Source of the DNA: Pleodorina starrii
Lineage: Eukaryota; Chlorophyta; Chlorophyceae; Chlamydomonadales; Volvocaceae
DNA length: 64,000 nt
Direction: 5' to 3'
Assembly (NCBI GenBank): GCA_030267565.1
Contig: BRXU01000002.1
Coordinates: 1,364,001 to 1,428,000 of the forward strand
A program made the position numbers and the translations under genes. Numbering within the stretch: the stretch's first letter is position 1; every line of letters starts with the position of its first letter. Shown piece after piece: positions 10,527 through 22,600 of this stretch. Below the pieces are notes generated by a model that did not search any database, was not told where the DNA came from, and worked only from the letters and a program-made list of their open reading frames with translations.

Positions 10527-12801
10527 ATGTCTCGCCAATTCAACTCAAGCACGAGGTGCGCAATCGCATCCGGTAAACTGCGGCAAGGTCCTGCTTTGCT
10601 TTAGAAATCGTCTAACGCAAATTAACGGAAACTATATGTTACAACGCTGGAGGTTTGTGCGCCGAGGGGATTGGACAGGACCGGTATGCGGTGCTACCAG
10701 TTCATGTATGAGAGTTTACACATATGCTTGCATGTCCGTCGGGACCTTGACGAAGCTAGGGGGACGCGGCACGTGACTGTGGTGAGGGCCTCAAACGCAA
10801 GGATGTACCAATGCGCATGAACCATAATACTGCTTGAAACTTTAAAAACTGCTGCGTATCATCCCCAGTGGCCATGGCCTGCACAGTCCGTACTTCATTT
10901 ATTCGGTAGCCTTCGGCCCTCCACCCTCTCCACCACGGCACCTCCCCTTTTCCTCTCCCTTTCCACTCGCATATCAACCACGGCAGAGACACCGACAGCC
11001 CAGCATGCACTCAGAGACCACCGTGGGGATTACCGTACTTCGTGCAACATCTACCTGTCACGACACACTGCGTCTCTGGCACATCGGTGAAAAGTCTTGT
11101 ATAAATCATGCGGCCCAAATACATCTGCATTCGTACTGCAGACTGGTAAAGGTGACTCGAGCTTGTTGGGCAGGCCTGACCGGGCCTTTCTATCGTAGCC
11201 GGGCTTAGGGATCCTGCTGTACTTGGATCATGAGCGGCACTCAGCTCCCGCTCAGGCAGTGATTGCCGGAGTGACGGCACTCAGATCCCGTCTTCCGGAG
11301 TAGATTCCGCGGCGTTCCCCCATCCTTGACCGAGGAGGGGTTTCCTGGTGTAGATCGTACAATCCAGGCTTTCGACACGCTGTGTCAATTACGCAGTGTG
11401 TCGTGACATACCGCTAACAACACTAACGAACTTCACGCTGTGAGTCCCGGGGCTCCCCCCTGCTCCCCTTCCCCGGTACTCCTGGCAGATCAGTCGCATG
11501 CGCGGGGGAGAACCAGAAGGTTCGGGCCGTCCTCCTGAAGCTACTCCTTCGCTCCGCCAGCCTGATCCTTCGAAGCCCTGGGGTGTGGACAGGTGTGGAT
11601 CGCTGCCAAGAGCAGCTGGTAGCTTCCTCCAGCAGGCACCCGAAGCGCTACACCTGGTCAGGCCAATTGCTTTGTAAACCCGATGAATGGGAGGGGGCAC
11701 GGATCACGCCACTGGGGTGTTGCGGATCCTTAAGCAGACATACATGAGACATCGCATAGCCGAAGGTGACGCACGCACGGTGCAGCTTTCCGACGAGGGG
11801 ATGGTCTCATTTCCCGATGCTTACAATACATCCAGGCGATGATCCGCTTTGAGCATTGGCGGTCTAACGAACGCGAAATGAACCTATTTACTCCGATACG
11901 CATTGCTCAAGAAGGCACTGTATTCCTGCACACAACTGCTCGTAGGTGACCCACGGGTCATGTTTCAGCCACCAGTGCCACGCACCGCACTCCTGGACAG
12001 CAGACAACGCCCTGCTTTCAGGGCGTCATGACAATTTAAAACGAATCCTAGACCGGAGGGGCAGGGCAACCATGGTACGCCCAACACGATGCCTCAGCAC
12101 GCAGTGGTACGGAAATATGTCCTAACACACGTGCTACCCAATTCTCTTTCTGACGTTTTCACCAGTCCGAATGCATCCCATGGATGGCAAACCGCCGAGC
12201 ATAAGAAGCAATAGCGCCAAAACGCCGAAAGACAGAGCGTCCCCTGGCTGCTGCGGGGGTCACGGCATCAACCAGCTCGTCAGGGCTGGTTATTTTTCCG
12301 TATGGTAAAAGCACGACCCCGATAACGCAACGCTCTACAAATCCTGGTTTCTTACCCACACATTGCGCCGGCACATCCTTACCCACACATCCTTACGAGG
12401 GCACACGCACACTACGGTACACGGAGGGCAGTCCACACGCCATATCGGTGGTGTTTGAAGACCCCTACGGTTCGTATGCAATACCCCCCAAAAAAAACCT
12501 TTCCCTCCCTCAAAATCGCGCAGCACAGCAACTGATCCGCTGGCTTGACTATCCTGTATCATCTCCTGCGGCACTGCACCAGTGACGTCAACCATCTGCC
12601 GCTCGTGGTCACATCAGCCCAAGCAGGAACGCGCCGATTAAGGTGTGTGCGTGTGTCTGCAGCGCGAGGCGATGCGGTAACCCCCACCCGCGCCTTCCCT
12701 GCCCCTTTCAACCTTGCGTCCCGGCGCGCGAAAGTAAGGACGCGGTTGCAGGCCTTGAGGAGAGCGAAGCCGCCATCTCGGCATCTGACCCACGGGTCGG
12801 T
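10527..12801. other. Gene-poor stretch, no supported gene
   Basis: Base composition drops and no frame keeps an algal coding pattern for long. I see no splice-consistent protein. Small direct repeats occur: cggcactcag-type copies near 11234 and 11275, and an acatccttac pair near 12374-12396. The first part is the promoter side of the gene starting at 10526. Confidence 0.4.
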
Positions 12802-13218
12802 TCAGCTCCACCATAGCGCCGCCACGTCCTCATCTACCCGCGCCAGGCTGTGGGCCGTGTGCGGCTGTGGCGACGTCGGGCCCGATTGGTTGGTGTGGTC
12901 CCAGAGCAGCACTGGCATGGGCTGCTCCTGGCACGGCGGCGCCGCTGGCGTGCGGTCTTGGTCGCCGGGGGCGTTGGTGGTGTCGTGCGCGGCCGTGCAC
13001 GCGGCGTCGTCGGCAGCCGCGGCCGTGGCTTGGTTGATGGCTGGGGCGAAGGCGGAGAGCATTGTGCTGTGGCTGCTGCCCGGGGGACCGGCGGTGGCGG
13101 CGGCCGGCGACGAGTGCTGCTCGGGGGCCCCAGCGGTGGGGGCTTCAGTCGTGGCTGAGTCGCGTCTCGAAACTGCCTCATCCGGCGTACCGGGGATCGC
13201 TGGGTTGCAGGCGGCCAT
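12802..13218 (-). CDS. Hypothetical Ala/Pro-rich protein, 138 aa
   Basis: Single open frame from ATG at 13218 (context GCGACATGGCC) to TGA at 12802-12804. The third codon position is overwhelmingly G or C through most of the frame, which argues for real coding on this strand rather than on the equally open plus strand. The product is hydrophilic, rich in Ala, Pro, Thr and Ser, with an acidic bias (for example SRRDSATTEAPTAGAPEQ) and a C terminus ending VDEDVAALWWS. There is no signal peptide, membrane segment or known domain. The frame continues about 30 codons upstream of the ATG without another Met, so an upstream exon is possible. A TATA-like ATTTTATAGC lies about 60 nt before the ATG. Function unknown. 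Confidence 0.45.
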   Translation of the reverse strand: MAACNPAIPGTPDEAVSRRDSATTEAPTAGAPEQHSSPAAATAGPPGSSHSTMLSAFAPAINQATAAAADDAACTAAHDTTNAPGDQDRTPAAPPCQEQPMPVLLWDHTNQSGPTSPQPHTAHSLARVDEDVAALWWS

Positions 13219-14171
13219 GTCGCAAACGTTACGAGGGGAGATCTGCTCCAGAACGACGTTGAACGAATTGCTATAAAATTGGTGTTTGCAACTGTTAGGT
13301 ATGTTTTGAGGTAGAAGGAATCTGCCGAAAGATGCGGTTCGGGAGTACCGTTACCGATCAAGACGACCGGCAAAGCTGAGCTCGGACTGATCTTTTGCAC
13401 AATATTATCTGCTTTGGTCAGTGATGGAGCTGGATGATGTACCTGTAGGTAGTTGCCTGCATGAAGCCTTTAGCCGGCTGCTGGAAGATGCTGGGGTGGT
13501 GACGCGTCCAATGGGCCGCAAAACAATTTGGGTTCCAAGGGGCTCGTCGGCCGGTGATTCCGCCGACTCAGCGCCACATCATCGTCGGAAAGCTGATAAG
13601 GACCCAGCTAACCAGAACAAAAACCGTTAACCACTATAGAACGAAGAGCGGAACCGAGCGTGCTGTCTGCCAACCCTTGCGGCTACTGGGCGGGGGCTGT
13701 GGGAGTGAGGTTGCCTATCGGGCGGCGATCGACCCAGAACTGGCAGGAACTGGCACAACTGGTCGCGCCGCTCGTGGCGGACGGCGTGTTTAACTTCACC
13801 GCTAGAGCCGCAGAGGGCGCGCTTCCATGCAAGCCGCAAGTCGTGGGCTCCTAAAGTCGCGTGACCTCACCCCACAATAGCCTGCATGGCACAGCCCCCA
13901 CCTTCCTCACATTCTCCCCGCTTAATCGCACCCCTGGCGCGGAGCTACGCGCCCCTTTACAGGCGAAGCGGCCCAGCGTGGCAGAAGTGACTACCCCGAT
14001 ACCTACATGGAACATGGTACATCCGCTGCGCATCGCCTCCAGGGGTGGCGCAGATCCGGACCTTGCGCCCACTCCCTACTATAATGAATCACTCCTAGGG
14101 ACGTGAGTCGAGTCGCCCCAGCCAACATTAAAGGCCCATACGTGTGCACCGCCCAAGGCGCCAGCACGATC
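13219..14171. other. Spacer between the small hypothetical gene and TAF8
   Basis: No supported gene. A plus-strand frame of 68 codons (13424-13630) has weak codon bias and no motif. A minus-strand TGTAA at 13957-13961 fits the 3' end of TAF8. Confidence 0.4.
13957..13961 (-). terminator. TGTAA polyadenylation signal of TAF8
   Basis: TGTAA on the minus strand about 210 nt after the TAF8 stop codon, the expected spacing for an algal 3' UTR. It is the nearest such motif downstream of that gene. Confidence 0.5.
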
Positions 14172-16231
14172 TTAGTCGTCGAAGGTGTTGTCGGCGCCTC
14201 CGTGGCCCTTCACCTCCGCCGCCTGTGCCAGGATGTGCTCGGCCTTCTTGCGCTCGTCCCCAATGTCGTACCTGTCGTACCAAGAAACAAATTTGGCACC
14301 AGCTGTTCAGTGGCGCAGCCCCAGGGCGATAACACGGCCGGCGGAGCATTTTGCGCTCTGCACCCCAGGCGCGTCTACGCCGTCGCTCACTCGCCTCGCG
14401 CCCTTCCCCGCCCACCGACTTCTTCGCGAGGGGAAGGGGCCTCTCCCACCATTTCTCTACAACGCCCGTCCAGTCCCGCCCGCAGCGCTCGCTCTCACCT
14501 GCTGCTCCGCGATCGGGCGCTGAACCTGCTGCCCTGCATCTCCTCGCCGCCCCGGCTGCCGAACGCATCCTCCACCACCCGCCGCGGCGCAAAGGCCAGG
14601 CCCTGCCGCTGCACCCGCGTCGCGAAGTCCAGCGTGTAGCCCGAGGGGAGGCCCATGGCCGCCGTGCCTGCGGTGCCGGAAGTTGGGTGAGACGAGCCAT
14701 GCTATGCTATATGCCTTGGGTTCTGAAGGGAAGGATTTGGGTGGAAGGCAGTCTCGTGGGCCCCGGATAAGGTGAAGGTACCGGCTACGACACGCTTGGC
14801 GGCTGGTTTATCCAGCGGCCCGTCTTTCGGAGTCCTACAGCGGACCACTTACGCCAGCTCCCTTACCCAACCCACTGCAAAACGACGCTCACCCAACCAC
14901 CCACAACCGCTGCCTCCGTACCACCGCTGCCTTCTACTCTGAATCACTCACCCACCTGACTGCGCGTCCTGCACCTGCTGCCACTTCACCGTTGCGTCCA
15001 TGTCCCGCCGCCGATCGTCCCCGCCGCCGCCTGCCCCGCCGGGCCCCTGCGGTCCCCCCTCCTCGACCACCGGTCCCACCACCGGCTCGAAGGCAGTGGA
15101 GGCCGGGTGTACCACGTCCTTGCCCAAACGCCCGCCAGCGCCGGCGCCGCTGGGGCCCGCCGCCGCCGCCCGGCCGGCATCGCCGTCCGCTGCCCCAGCC
15201 GTGCCGGGTCCGGGTCCAGCGGCGGACGACGGCCCCACCAGCTCCAGGGTGGGGACGCTGAGGAAGGGGTTGCTGCCCACGGCCACGTCGCTGGGGTGCT
15301 GCGGCACCGCCAGGAGCTGCTGCTTGAAAGTGAGGGTGGTCTTGGCGGCCTGGCGCCGGGTCTGGCGGATGACCTGACGGCGAAGAGAGGGACGGGGTGC
15401 AAGGGGACGGAAGAGGAATCACGTGCAGGGGTGCAGTTCGCGTCATACGGCCATTGGGGACCCCGCGCTTCGGCATTTGTAACCCCCGTTTCTTAAGGAT
15501 CCGAATCTGCAGTTGCCGGCGGTCGATGCCCACCTCGCTCTGCTTAACGGGGTCCTCCTCGTGGCCCGGGAACGCGGGCACCCGCACGTAGGTGTGGCGG
15601 TCGGGGAAGGCGGGCAGCCAGGAGGGGATGTGCGGTGGGGCCTCCTCGCGCCGCTCCTCCCAGCTGGGCAGCGACCGTCCGGGGGCGCGGACGGGATACT
15701 CGGCGGGCAGGGGGTGCACGAAGCCCTGGTCAAATGAGCCGGGTCCCTGGGGCAGCGGATGGAATTGAAAGGTTTCACACGTTCACGAAGCGCAGGCCGG
15801 GACCAGGAGGTGTCGAGTGCAGTGATGGCACAGCTCGCTGAGGTTGGGCGTCCGGATGCGAGAGAAAGGGGGCAAACTGGAGGGAGGGGGCGGCGGGCCA
15901 GCGGCCCCGTCGACCGGTGCAGCCGATAACCCTAGGCAAGAATGTTTCCGTTTTTTACCTGCTCAGCCAGCCAACTGTCCAGGTATTTCTTAAGGTCATC
16001 CATTGAGGTGCCCATGTCCGTTAGCGCCAGGTTCAGGTCGCAGATGTTGAAGTCGGTCCGATGCGCCATTTCCGCATAGGAATGAGCCGCCGTGCACACT
16101 TCTTGTATGTACTTTATTAAAAGCTCTGCAAGCACCTCCACTGCAGACTCTTGCGCTGCCTCGAACCCGGTCAGCTCCGCCATTTGTGCCGCCACAACCC
16201 TCGCTACGCACCGAGAATAATCCTCTGCCAT
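14172..16231 (-). CDS. TAF8: Transcription initiation factor TFIID subunit 8 (TAF8)
   Basis: Five exons join in phase: 16231-15959, 15746-15534, 15373-14956, 14667-14499, 14271-14172, giving 390 aa. Residues 1-90 form the histone-fold (bromodomain-associated) domain, with TGFEAAQESAVEVLAELL, YAEMAHRTDFNICDLNLAL and MGTSMDDLKKYL. Exon 2 carries the TAF8 C-terminal signature PPHIPSWLPAFPDRHTY, followed by a basic helix that exon 3 continues (VIRQTRRQAAKTTLTF). The rest is a Gly/Ala/Pro-rich linker and an acidic tail ending NTFDD. In TFIID, TAF8 pairs with TAF10 through the histone fold and helps load TAF2. At the first junction the frame would read on into a stop, so splicing at CAG/GTAAAA is required. 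Nuclear. Confidence 0.9.
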
Positions 16232-16517
16232 TGTGCGGTGAAGTTACTACTTGCAGACAAATAACCTGATGACTCTGGCCAAACGAGCGCCGTCTGTCAC
16301 ATAACTGTGCGGCGTTCCATTCGAGCAAATCTACGCGCTGAAGAGTACCGGCACTGTCCTGAATGTGCTGTGTGCTCAATGTCTGTGGCATTCTGGAGCG
16401 GAGATGGTCCATGGGTCCAAATTCCGGAACAGTTGTACAAGACGAGAATCCCGAGGACCAGCGTGCGGCGCGTGCTTGGTGCGCAGCGCGAGCGTCCCCG
16501 CCTGCTCGCTCGCCGCT

Positions 16518-17141
16518 TCACATGTACCCAGCTGCGCGGAGCGCCGACGTATACAGCACATCCTGCGCATCCTCGGTGAAGTTCTCGTACTGGGTTACCC
16601 GGCAGATAACCACGTCGTGATCACCTTCGCGTGGGATCATTTGGGAGGGGCACGGCGGTCAGTGGCTGAGGTAGGTCGAGGGTGTTTCGGTGCACAGGTG
16701 GCGTGAATCTACGTACGTATAACACTCACTTTCTACTGCGCGCGGGCGACGCCCACTCTGCCGACCGTGGGCTTGAACCCAACCTGAGGATTCACCTTCC
16801 CCCATCCACACCTACCGCACGGCATGAAGTCGGACACCACCTCCAGCTCCATGACGCTCGCGGAATCTGGGCAGAAGAGGAACCAGTGCAGCAGGTGGCA
16901 GCGGATCATCGCCACACAGCTCTCTCCAGCAGGCGCGTGCGTTCTTCCCCCGCAATAGCTGGCTGCAGATAGCCTCACCTTCGAGCGTCATGACGCCGTA
17001 CCGGTCTTTGAGGCGAAAGCCCGCCTGGACGATGGCTGCGTGTTTGTCCACGTCGCGAGCACTGGTCTTGCCCAGCAAGTGAAAGAGCGGCGCATGGCGT
17101 TGTCGCAGGACCTGCGCACGCGACAGCGGCGGTGCGGGCAT
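16518..17141 (-). CDS. Flavin reductase-like (FMN-binding split barrel) protein, 5' end uncertain
   Basis: Three exons join in phase: up to 16979 (donor GAAG/GTGAGG), 16866-16816, and 16624-16518 ending at TGA. The joined C-terminal half reads DVDKHAAIVQAGFRLKDRYG, VMELEVVSDFMPCGDHDVV and ICRVTQYENF. This matches the flavin reductase-like domain, in which a conserved acidic strand is followed by G-D-H-x-x-x-x-x-x-V. Members bind FMN or FAD in a split barrel, often as homodimers. From the ATG at 17141 the model gives only 106 aa, shorter than the usual 150-200, so one or more upstream exons between 17142 and about 17500 are likely missing. An alternative acceptor at 17112-17114 would skip that ATG. 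The gene lies 286 nt upstream of TAF8 on the same strand and is divergent from the gene at 17840. Confidence 0.55.
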
Positions 17142-17839
17142 GCTGGTGTGTGTTGGTAACGCCTGGAGGGGATCGGAGTGAAGCGCGAGAGCGCGGTCCG
17201 TGCCTGCAGTACGCCCCGCCGGCGAGCCTTCATGTTCTCGTGGCTGACGGTTCCGAGGTATAGCCCGATCGCGAAGCAACGGTCTGGCTTAATCGCTATC
17301 GGAGAAGCGTATGTTGTCAGGTTGAGGGAGCCCCGACCCGCACACTCTGTCGCCAAGCTGTATACTGGCTGACTAAATTTTGTGTATAGAGGCACGGTCT
17401 GATCGATCGCCGCTTGGGCCCGAATAATGTGAGGTGTGTGCCGTCTGCAGCCAGTTTGCAAGCGCACGGACATTCGAGTAGATAGCATTGTGGTAACAAG
17501 TGATGACGATGTTATGTTTATGATATAATTGTATGCCGATTGCTTTTCGACAGCGATTCTGACTGCCCCCTTTGCTCCGAAACATCACCGGGTCATGCTG
17601 CACGTCGTGCTACGCGTGTCGTGCTGTGAGTAGGGCCCCTACCTCCAATTTCTCAGTATATATATATTTCAGTATACAGATGTGTTATAGTGAGGTCTGG
17701 CTATGTTCTTACACTATAGTAGATAGGATTCTCATTCTGAAGGATAAGGCAGACTTGTCGGAACACCTCTCGGCCTGCCTGTTTGCTCCTTTGCCCGTAT
17801 GCTTCCTTAGGATACTTGTAGATCATCGTTGCCTGACGA
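17142..17839. promoter_or_regulatory. Divergent intergenic region with TATATATATA
   Basis: This AT-richer stretch separates a minus-strand gene (flavin reductase-like) from the plus-strand E2-PARP gene. A ten-base alternating TA run lies at 17657-17666, about 170 nt before the ATG at 17840, and could serve as a TATA element. Part of the left end probably contains the missing 5' exons of the minus-strand gene. Confidence 0.35.
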
Positions 17840-19560
17840 ATGGCCAAGCCGGCTACTACATCAGCGCCATGGGCAAGCTTTTCGGGCGTGAGGCGCGTGA
17901 CAGCGGAGTACCGGGCCTTTCTGCGTAACAGTCAGGGCTCCAAAACACCTCATATTTTTGACTTGACCACGGTAAGGGCATGTTCACACCTTTTGGTGAC
18001 AACCGGGCCGAATGAATACCGGTTTGTTGGACGGCAGAGCGTGAGCTTGTGAAGCTCTTACATGCTTACACCGGAACCTACATGGCCAATATCCTCATTA
18101 TGCCTTGATGCGATGTTCACCTCATGGGCCAGCGCTGGTCAGCCCTGGTTGGGTGCCGTTCTGCCGGCGGTGTGCCGGACCCCCCCGCAATGCGCTCACA
18201 CTGAACCTAGCTGCCAACCTAACCAAGCTATTCCGAACCTAATCGCTTTTAAGGTAAACGACAATATACTATGCTGGCGCTTTCGCGTCAAGGATTTCGA
18301 CGAAGATGTTCAGGCTGGCCAACAGCTCAACAACGACCTTCGAGAAATGGGCCGGCTGTTCGGCCAAGATAACATCCTCATGGAAGTCAACTTCCCAGAA
18401 GATTACCCCACTGTGAGTGGAACGGCTTCTCAGCGAGGTTTCGCAGCGCTCACCTTATCCGCGGCCATGCAAGCCGTTGCCCAAACCCCGCACCGTGAAA
18501 TCCCCACCTAGGTATCACGCTGTGAACCAGCACAAACACCACCAACCCCCTTCACCACAGAACCCTTTCTTCATGCGCGTGGTCAGCCCGCGATGCGTGA
18601 TGTACACGGGGCACGTGACCGCCGGTGGCTCCATCTGCATCGAGGCTCTGGTGCCCACTGGCGGCCCGGGCGGGTGGCGGTCCGACTACAGCGTGGAGGG
18701 CATCCTGGTGCTGGTCCTGGCCAACATGCTGCATGCCGAGGTGAGCCCGGACCGCAGGGCGCGCCTGATTGCGGTCCCTATCGTTACACCACAAAGCCGC
18801 TCTAGGCAAAGCACCACCGTCTGAACTGGCACGTGACGTGTGCGTGCTTCGAAACCATGACGGCCACGTCTCGTAGTTCTGACCCATGTCATGCTGGACG
18901 GGCTGGTCTCGTGGAAGTCAATCGCCTCTCGGCTTGTGCTGAAAACTGTGTGGCGAACGCGCTGCAGATCCGCGTTCGAGGGCTAGCACCGTCTTGACTA
19001 AGTGGTCTTCCGTGGTGGATCCGCACCGCCACGGTTTGTGGCGGCCTGTCGGCGCACCGCAACGCGGATCTGATCTTGAACTGTCTTCTGCCTGGTCCTT
19101 GCCTGCAGGTCACCATCGTGCGCACCGCCACCGGCCCCGGCGGCATCAGCGGGCCCCTGCGTGTGGATATGTCCAGGGGCCGCGCCTGCCTGTACGAGTA
19201 CTCCATCGCGGAGGCCCAGGCCGCGTACGGCCGCACGGTCGCCAACCACGGTTGGAGCATTGGGAGCGGCAGCGGCAGCGGAAGGACCGCGGCCGCCTTG
19301 TCTCTGCCGGGCACAGCCATGCCGTCACTGGCAGGGAAAGCTGCGAGCGGCCCCTGCCCACCCAAGAGACAGCAGGCCACGGACGGTAAACCGGGCGTTG
19401 TGGGTTCTGGGGCAGCGGCGGCGCCAGCATGGGCTGCGGCGCTGGCACCTCCTGCCGCCACGGGCCAGGCGCCTGCGCATAGGACTCGCGCTCGGACTGC
19501 GGCTGCAATGCAGCCGGCCGCGGGAACGTCCGCCACCGCCGCTACAGCGCCTCTCATCGC

Positions 19561-19600
<40 letters not shown>

Positions 19601-22600
19601 GGGTTCAACAATGCCGCTGCGACTAGCGCCCGTCGCCGCATCGCCGCCATTACGGAGCCTTCATGCGCCGTCGTCGATAAACGACCCGGCGCTGGAGCCG
19701 GGGGACAAGCCGCTGCCGCCAACGCCTCTAGGGGACCTGGCCCATCTGCCCGGCCCGAGATCATTACTATTGACGACGACGACGATGACGACGATGACGA
19801 CATCGGAGGCGGTGGCTGCAGCTCACGCCATCAAGTAGCCCCTGGTCGGCGCAAACAGGCGCGCCCCCAGCAAGCCGCACCCGCAGCTGCAGCTGCACGG
19901 AAGCGCCACCGGGAAGCCGACGATGACGATGCCCTGATCGTCGATGGGGCCGGTGCCACGGGGGCTGCAGACACGGCTCCGTCGCGCGACAGGGGGCGGG
20001 CTGCGAACGCCGCGGCTGCACAGCAGCCGCCGGCCGTTTCAAACAAGCAGCGTCAAGGCCGCGGCGGCGGCAGTGGTGGCGACGGACGTGCCGCCGCCGA
20101 TGCAGATGGACGAAGCGGCATGTTCGTGGACATGGTGAACTTGGTGTCCAGTGGGCTCGGCAGGTGGACCACGCGGCGGGGGGCAGCCGGGCAGCCGCGG
20201 CAGCGGGACGCCCAGGCAGGTGCCGGCGCTGCTGCGGACGGCAAGGTCGGAATCGTGGACCTCACGGTTGCGCCCGCCGGCGGCGTGCAGATGCAGTCTA
20301 TGCGGCTGTCGAAGCGCCCGCGTGCACGGGAAAGGTCTGGTGCTGCCGGCCAGGCGGGCGCGGCTGCCGCCGGTGGAGGCTCCGCGGCAGGGGCGGCGGC
20401 TGTGGCCATGTTCACAGGTGGTGCAGTCGACGCCGATGCCATAGCGGAGGTTGCAGCAGCAGCTGCAGCTGAGGCCCAGGCGGCAGCGGACGCGGCCTTG
20501 GCGGCCTTAACGGCACAGCTGGAGGAGGCGAAGGCCAAGCTGGAGCAGGAGCAGCGTGCCAAGAAGCGGATGGAGGAAAAGGTGCGGATTTAGGAAGGAA
20601 GGAAGGAAGGAAGGATGGAAAGGGACGGGGACACGTGGATTGCTGCGTGCTGGGATTGTGAAGCGCGGCTGTCCATAATCTACGGAATTAGGAGTGGATA
20701 GCCTCCGGGGGGCGGCTGAAGCGGTTCCGCGGTGGTTGTGTCCGAGTTTGGGCGATGACATGCAGCAGGCGGTGGCGCTTTGGGCTGAAGCCCTGGAAGG
20801 AAGCCTCATTTGGCAATGCCTCGGCGGAGCACAGCTTGTGGTTTCGTGCAGTCGCGATGATGAAGTCCTGCCTTCCTCACAGCTTTCAAAACAGTGCGCC
20901 ACCCACGACCCAACTTGTGCAACGTGAGCAGATGCAAGAGCTGGCTGCCCAGGCCCTCCTTGTGAAAGGGCCCGGCGCCAGCAGCAGCGCGGGTCCGTCG
21001 GCGGCCGATGGAACGTCCACAGCCGCTGCGCGCCATGCCAGTAGCGTGCTCCTGTCGGCGGCGCCGCCGCCTCACTGGGAGCCGCTGCGCAAGGAGGAGG
21101 GCTTCGGTGTCAAGATGGTGGTGCTTCCACTGAAGGGTAAGACAGGGGTGACAGGTAACACCCAAACGGCCGTCGATGCTTGAGTAACGGACGCTCCTGC
21201 CCAGGGTTTCAGCAAATAACGTTCCAGAGCTGCTGCGCGGTGTAAATTGCTGCAAAGGCGCCGATCGGTACCGGCCGCATAACGGCCTTTAAACCTGTGA
21301 AGGCCAACCCCGCATCGCTGCTGGCCGTTTTGTCGTCTCAGAATCGGTTAGCTGATTCCGGCGCTCCCCGTTGTGTTCCCTCCTGCTCCTGTGTCGTCGT
21401 CCTGTGTGCGTGTGTTCCTCGCCAGGTGACCCCCTGGCCGGCACCAGCTCGCTGGCCGCTGCGGAGTCGAGCGGCCTGCCTGCGCCCGCCCCGCTGAACG
21501 ATGTCGACGTCCAGACCCTGGTCAGCAACGGCCTCAGCCAGAGCGACGCGGAGGACCTGCTCCGACACTGCAACGGCCACCTGGACGAGGCATTGACCTT
21601 GGCGTTCGAGGTTAGCGCGATATGCAGTTACCTCGAACGAGGAAGGGGCTGATTCAGTGGCATGCCGCTGGCGGGCAACTGGGTCGCTGAGATACCGAAC
21701 AAAGCCTCAAGTGCCAGTATGTGTGCACATCTGCACAAGGGTAAAACTACCTGCCCGGAAGCGCCCTGTGCCGTCAACGCTTGGGCACACGTCGTGCACT
21801 GTCAAGAGCCCACTTGTCGGCCATCACCGCCGTTTACTATATGTTGACGTTGACGCCGCTACGTCAACAGGCAGCTGACTACGGGGGCATCATGGCACTG
21901 CTAAACCGCCAGCGGCAGGCCGCCGCGGCCGCGGCGGCCGGCGGCAGCACAGATGCGGCGGCGAAGGCCGCGGCGTTGCAGGCGGAGCTGGAGAGCGTGC
22001 TGGCGCGGTTCGAGGTAGGGCGGTGGTTGTTGCGCTTACTGCCACCCTGACTCCCCAAAGTGTGCAATCGCTGCTACATTGCCGAATGCCGGCGTCCAAC
22101 CGGTGCCACCCGGTGGGGTGTGGTGTGATGTGTGGTGTATGATGTGGTGTGGTGTGGTGTGGCATGTCACCCCGCAGAAGGCCAGCGGCCTGTCCCGGAG
22201 CCGCGTCGTCCGCGTGGAGCGGGTCCAGAACTGGCGGCTGTGGACCAAGTACTGCATGCGGAGCAGGTGGGTGAAGTGAGCCGAGTAGCGTAGCCCCCTC
22301 TGCCAGGTGCAGCTGGGCCGCCGGACATCGCACAGAAACCCGGGTTGCGTCCTTGGTGTTCGGGGGACCTATCCTCTTTAGCGCTATGCGAAACTTGTAT
22401 GACCATGGCTGCTCCCGCACACTGCAGCTGGTTAGGCCGTGCACGGGGCGGCGTGCAGCAGCGATGTCGCCCGAGTGCTGCGTCGAAACGAGCGACAGCA
22501 CAGCGCAGAGTCGAGGCTGAGTCTCGGGCGGAAGGGTGCGCGTGCTGCTGCTGCTGGGGACCCAGTCCTTGTCCTCTGCTGGCCCTGGCTTGCAGCGAGA

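Noticed and set aside
12545..13276. Long plus-strand open frame opposite the 138-aa hypothetical
   Set aside because: Its codon use mirrors the antisense of the minus-strand frame, and the product is an improbable Trp/Cys/Ser-rich mixture.
13424..13630. 68-codon plus-strand frame starting MELDDVPVGSC
   Set aside because: Weak codon bias, no motif and no splice partner. It could be a first exon, but there is not enough to support it.
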